Assembly (NCBI GenBank): GCA_002005505.1
Contig: KV908377.1
Coordinates: forward strand, 395,001 to 405,346
DNA: 10,346 nucleotides
Origin: Botryococcus braunii
Lineage: Eukaryota; Chlorophyta; Trebouxiophyceae
Direction of reading: 5' to 3'
The position numbers and the translations under genes were made by a program. Positions within the stretch are counted from its first letter, which is position 1; each line of letters opens with the position of its first letter. A model generated the notes under the pieces. The model was not told the DNA's origin, did not search any database, and saw only the letters and a program-made list of their open reading frames with translations. Of the stretch, positions 7,602 through 10,346 are shown one piece after another.

Positions 7602-7713
7602 TCACATGTGACACTTTTTGGAGTCGCATATGGAGGACCTCATAATTATGACGTCCTTTCGTGACTTATAGAACTCCTGCTAGTCCCCTCCGGTAAGGAC
7701 TCCTTACTAAGGA
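7602..7713. repeat. Cluster of three short palindromes
   Basis: GTCACATGTGAC (7602-7613) is perfect. The 22-bp segment 7635-7656 is palindromic around TCATAATTATGA with one mismatched pair per arm. CTCCTTACTAAGGAG (7699-7713) pairs 7 bp around one base. They lie about 330-440 bp past the stop codon of the minus-strand gene. Confidence 0.6.
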
Positions 7714-7978
7714 GCCGTCTCAAGAAGACTCCTGGCTTCCTTAACAGCCTTCTTCAAGTGGGCAGCGATGCTGAAATCATGCCCCAGCAAAGAAAGAAAG
7801 GAAATGCTACATCCAGAACGTTCTGAAGATTAACCACCCGATGCGACTGAAAAAACGAGCAAAACGGAGTTGCCTATTCTATATATGTTTACACACGGGA
7901 TATGGTATCTTCGTAAGATGTATACATACGTACGCGTACTTGCCAGCCTCAGCCGGTAAAGGCGTCCGTATGGTGTCA

Positions 7979-8015
7979 GATCCGGATTGATCACGGATTG
8001 ATCCGGATTGATCAC
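7979..8015. repeat. Short GGATTGATC tandem repeat just downstream of the minus-strand stop
   Basis: GGATTGATCAC (7984-7994), GGATTGATCC (7995-8004) and GGATTGATCAC (8005-8015) are three units of 10-11 bp. They start about 26 bp past the TGA of the reductase gene, so they probably lie in its 3' UTR. Confidence 0.8.
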
Positions 8016-8040
8016 ACCCGAACGGATCCGCCCGGCGGCT

Positions 8041-8129
8041 TCAGCCTTCCAACAGGACTTTGCCGCCATGGCCGGGCTCCAGAGACGCAGCAAGCGCGGC
8101 CTTCACCTCCTCCAGGGGAAATCTCTCGC
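8041..8129 (-). CDS. Medium-chain reductase (trans-2-enoyl-CoA reductase / quinone oxidoreductase-like), terminal exon
   Basis: On the minus strand, after the acceptor CCTGCAG (8136-8130), 2 nt plus 28 codons lead to TGA (8043-8041). The translation begins GERFPLEEVKAALAASL, follows with EPGHGG and ends GKVLLEG. This is the classic C-terminus of zinc-free medium-chain dehydrogenase/reductases: a Phe-Pro-Leu-(Glu) helix start, an alanine-rich helix, then Gly-Lys-Val-(Leu/Val)-Leu as the last strand. The first codon is completed by the G left at the end of the exon at 9286 (phase 1), giving PESG-ERFPLEEV without any gap relative to the family. Such enzymes reduce enoyl thioesters or quinones with NADPH, but which substrate applies cannot be told from this fragment. 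The family was recognised by memory of motifs, not by search. Confidence 0.85.
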
Positions 8130-8310
8130 CTGCAGGCCCCGGAAGCCCCGGCTTGAAGCTTGTACAAGCCTTGGGGAACTACATGTAATGTCCCATTGTA
8201 AGCTGAAAGAAGAAGAAGAAGAAGGACCCATGGTAAGCTGAAAGTACCCCATAGCAGCATTCTAGTAAGCCACCTAAGCATTCAGTAACCCACCCTAAGC
8301 ATACGTACAT

Positions 8311-8730
8311 ACATGGTCAGTCCAATAGAAATTACACATTGTAACGTTCTCCTCGTACTGCTGTAGTCATTAGCTTCCGCCTGTGACATGTGGGGATTCT
8401 ACTCGTCTCCCGTTCCAAGGGTCCACTGGCTCTTGGCGGGACAATGCCTAGCTGGCTCCTATGTACTGCATATATAGGGGGATATATCGGGGGATTGCCC
8501 ATCGGGTCCCGGCCGGGTCTATGGAGGGAAGTAGGATGCCATGCTAGAGAACCATGGGGCATATATGCATATACATATACATATGGATATTTATCATCTA
8601 CCGTTGGCACAGCCAACTGATGTAACTGGCATCTGGCCATGTTCCAATCCCATTACCGATGTCTCTTCCTTTCCTTAGCACTTTGAGCGCTACCCACATG
8701 GTCAGCCCAATGGTTATAATCCATTGTAAG
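8311..8730 (+). repeat. Duplicated 34-bp segment, copies 386 bp apart
   Basis: ACATGGTCAGTCCAATAG (8311-8328) and ACATGGTCAGCCCAATGG (8697-8714) head two copies, each ending in CATTGTAA (about 8344 and 8730). Both are followed or surrounded by TAAGC/TAACCC words related to the 21-bp repeat. This suggests one degenerate repeat family spread through the intron. Confidence 0.75.
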
Positions 8731-8777
8731 CTTGTGGTAAGCCATGCTAAGCGTATGTCAGCTCAGGGCCGTACGGG

Positions 8778-8875
8778 TAAGCTTTATGGTAACCCATGGT
8801 AAGCATATGGTAACCCATGGTAAGCTTCTGGTAACCCATGGTAAGCTTCTGGTAACCCATGGTAAGCTCATGAGG
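8778..8875 (+). repeat. 21-bp tandem repeat TAAGCTTCTGGTAACCCATGG, about 4.5 copies
   Basis: Units start at 8778 (22 bp), 8800, 8821 and 8842, with a partial unit at 8863. Each unit is itself two related halves, TAAGCTTCTGG and TAACCCATGG, so the ancestral period may be 10-11 bp. Degenerate copies are visible at about 8177-8310 and 8725-8760. The repeat creates GGTAAG on the + strand, which is antisense to the host gene. Confidence 0.9.
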
Positions 8876-8914
8876 AGCTCTTAGCTGCATACGGATGAGA
8901 GCCTTACCGGCTGC

Positions 8915-8950
8915 TTATTATACATCATGAAGCTTTATGATGTATAATAA
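8915..8950. repeat. 36-bp palindrome, AT-rich
   Basis: TTATTATACATCAT (8915-8928) and ATGATGTATAATAA (8937-8950) are exact inverted copies. The centre GAAGCTTT is palindromic except for one pair. Overall 17 of 18 base pairs match. Confidence 0.93.
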
Positions 8951-9285
8951 TTACAGCACGTGTAAACAATGCTTGCAGTTGATAAGCTGTTCGTTCCGCC
9001 ATCACACTCCATCCCCCTCCCCAAAAGAAAGCGAAGAAGAGACGACTCTCAAGTCGAGGTGGTGCTTCACCTCCATCACTACACTGTTTTGAAAGAAACG
9101 GTCAGAATTCTAATTATAAAAAGAGGAAATCACGCCCCACCTCATGGTTTAGACCGTTTCAATCACAACCGTTCACGACACCACCCTATTAACCAATCCT
9201 AACCTAATGCGGGAACTCGAGCTCGTCACCCCACAGATTACAACTCTCTCAAATTACGTGACTTGGACTACATAACTCGGAATAC

Positions 9286-9460
9286 CTGACTCGGGTTTGA
9301 GGATGCCGTCCCGCATGAGCTGCCAGACTCTGTCGAGCAGACTGAGAATTACATCGATGTCCATAGTGCCCAGCCAGTCCACCAGGAACCAGCCCCGCAG
9401 AGTCTTGGAATTGTACATCGCGTCCAGCAAGTCGAACTGCCGCCCCAATGCCTTTCCCTT
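9286..9460 (-). CDS. Medium-chain reductase (trans-2-enoyl-CoA reductase / quinone oxidoreductase-like), penultimate exon
   Basis: On the minus strand this exon encodes about 58 residues. It reads ALGRQFDLLDAMYNSKTLRG, then WFLVDWL, a helix rich in Ile/Leu ending RVWQLMRDG, and ILKPESG. The run (strand)-Leu-Arg-Gly-(aromatic)-Phe-Leu-x-x-Trp-Leu followed by an amphipathic helix and Asp-Gly-x-Leu-Lys-Pro is the segment that precedes the C-terminal lobe in enoyl reductase and quinone-reductase-like MDR proteins. Its 3' end (CCC GAG TCA G|GTATTC) joins the exon at 8129 in phase 1. The 5' boundary is uncertain: AG acceptors allow starts at 9467, 9460, 9457 or 9451, and 9460 is given as a compromise. 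The cofactor-binding Rossmann part lies upstream, beyond the window. Confidence 0.75.
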
Positions 9461-9566
9461 CTCAGTTCTCAGAGACGGCACTTCCCCGCAGAAGTTTCAT
9501 TTCAAAAGCACGTTTGCATGAGCCTTTTCGATTGCATTTGCACTCACACACGCACGCGCGCGCGTG

Positions 9567-9671
<105 letters not shown>

Positions 9672-9785
9672 GCATGCATGCGCGCACGCACGCACACCTG
9701 GCCCCAAACTTACTCCAAAACTCGCTCTCACTCCCCCCCCCCCGCTTCCTCCCTTCTACCGTCTCTCTCTGTGACCGGCCAAGTA

Positions 9786-10239
<454 letters not shown>

Positions 10240-10240
<1 letters not shown>

Positions 10241-10346
10241 ACACACACACACACACACACTTGCACACACAAAACACACACACACACACACACACACAAA
10301 GGGGGAGACACACCACCCACCCCACACACCCACACACACACACACA
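10240..10346. repeat. (CA)n microsatellite running into the window end
   Basis: CA repeat with TTGC, AAAA, GGGGG and CCACCC interruptions. It continues to the last base, so its full length is unknown. Confidence 0.93.

Larger units (their letters stand above)
8130..9285 (-). other. Last intron of the reductase gene, 1156 nt
   Basis: The donor is TCAG|GTATTC (exon end 9286) and the acceptor is CCTGCAG|GC (exon start 8129), both phase 1. Contents: dispersed TAAGC/TAACCC repeats, a duplicated 34-bp segment, (AT/AC)-rich DNA at 8560-8595, a 21-bp tandem repeat and a 36-bp palindrome. Open frames in it show no family features. Confidence 0.8.

Overview
The window is nuclear DNA from a eukaryote and holds the 3' ends of two convergent, intron-containing protein genes separated by about 6.4 kb of gene-free, repeat-rich DNA. 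I see no bacterial-style operon, phage, IS element or CRISPR array. The organism cannot be named from this sequence. The first gene resembles the plant/algal cytosolic form of glucose-6-phosphate dehydrogenase. Its splice sites (a GTGCG-type donor and CAG acceptors) and GC-rich exons set in lower-GC, microsatellite-rich noncoding DNA would suit a green-lineage alga, possibly prasinophyte-like. That lineage call is an inference with low to moderate confidence.

Left part (1-1621, + strand): positions 1-762 look like intron with a 27/29-bp minisatellite at 430-560. An internal G6PDH exon follows (763-999), then a 493-nt intron full of (GT)n, GGGT and poly-G runs (1000-1492), then the terminal G6PDH exon (1493-1621). 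The two exons join in phase 0 and give the last 121 residues of the enzyme.

Middle (1622-8040): I find no convincing gene. The region holds a foldback element with 13-bp inverted ends (1737-1846), a 91-bp-period imperfect duplication (1981-2128), several strong palindromes (2226-2578), poly-G tracts, a triple 52-bp tandem repeat (4237-4392), a duplicated ~131-bp block (4471-4755), and a 1.2-kb 11-bp minisatellite with internal ~0.4-kb higher-order duplication and an orientation switch (5785-6956). A stem-loop follows the array (6974-7016), and a palindrome cluster lies at 7602-7713.

Right part (8041-10346, - strand): the last two exons of a medium-chain dehydrogenase/reductase of the trans-2-enoyl-CoA reductase / quinone-oxidoreductase type lie at 9286-~9460 and 8041-8129. 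They join in phase 1 across a 1156-nt intron that carries a 21-bp repeat and a 36-bp near-perfect palindrome. The upstream flank to the window end is almost pure CA/GT/GA microsatellite and is probably intron.

The two genes are metabolic housekeeping genes. G6PDH makes NADPH, and enoyl-thioester reductases commonly consume it, but nothing in the sequence shows a functional link beyond convergent placement. I did not find a new multi-gene system. The main interest is in the repeat architecture and in the two genes being visible only through spliced exons.
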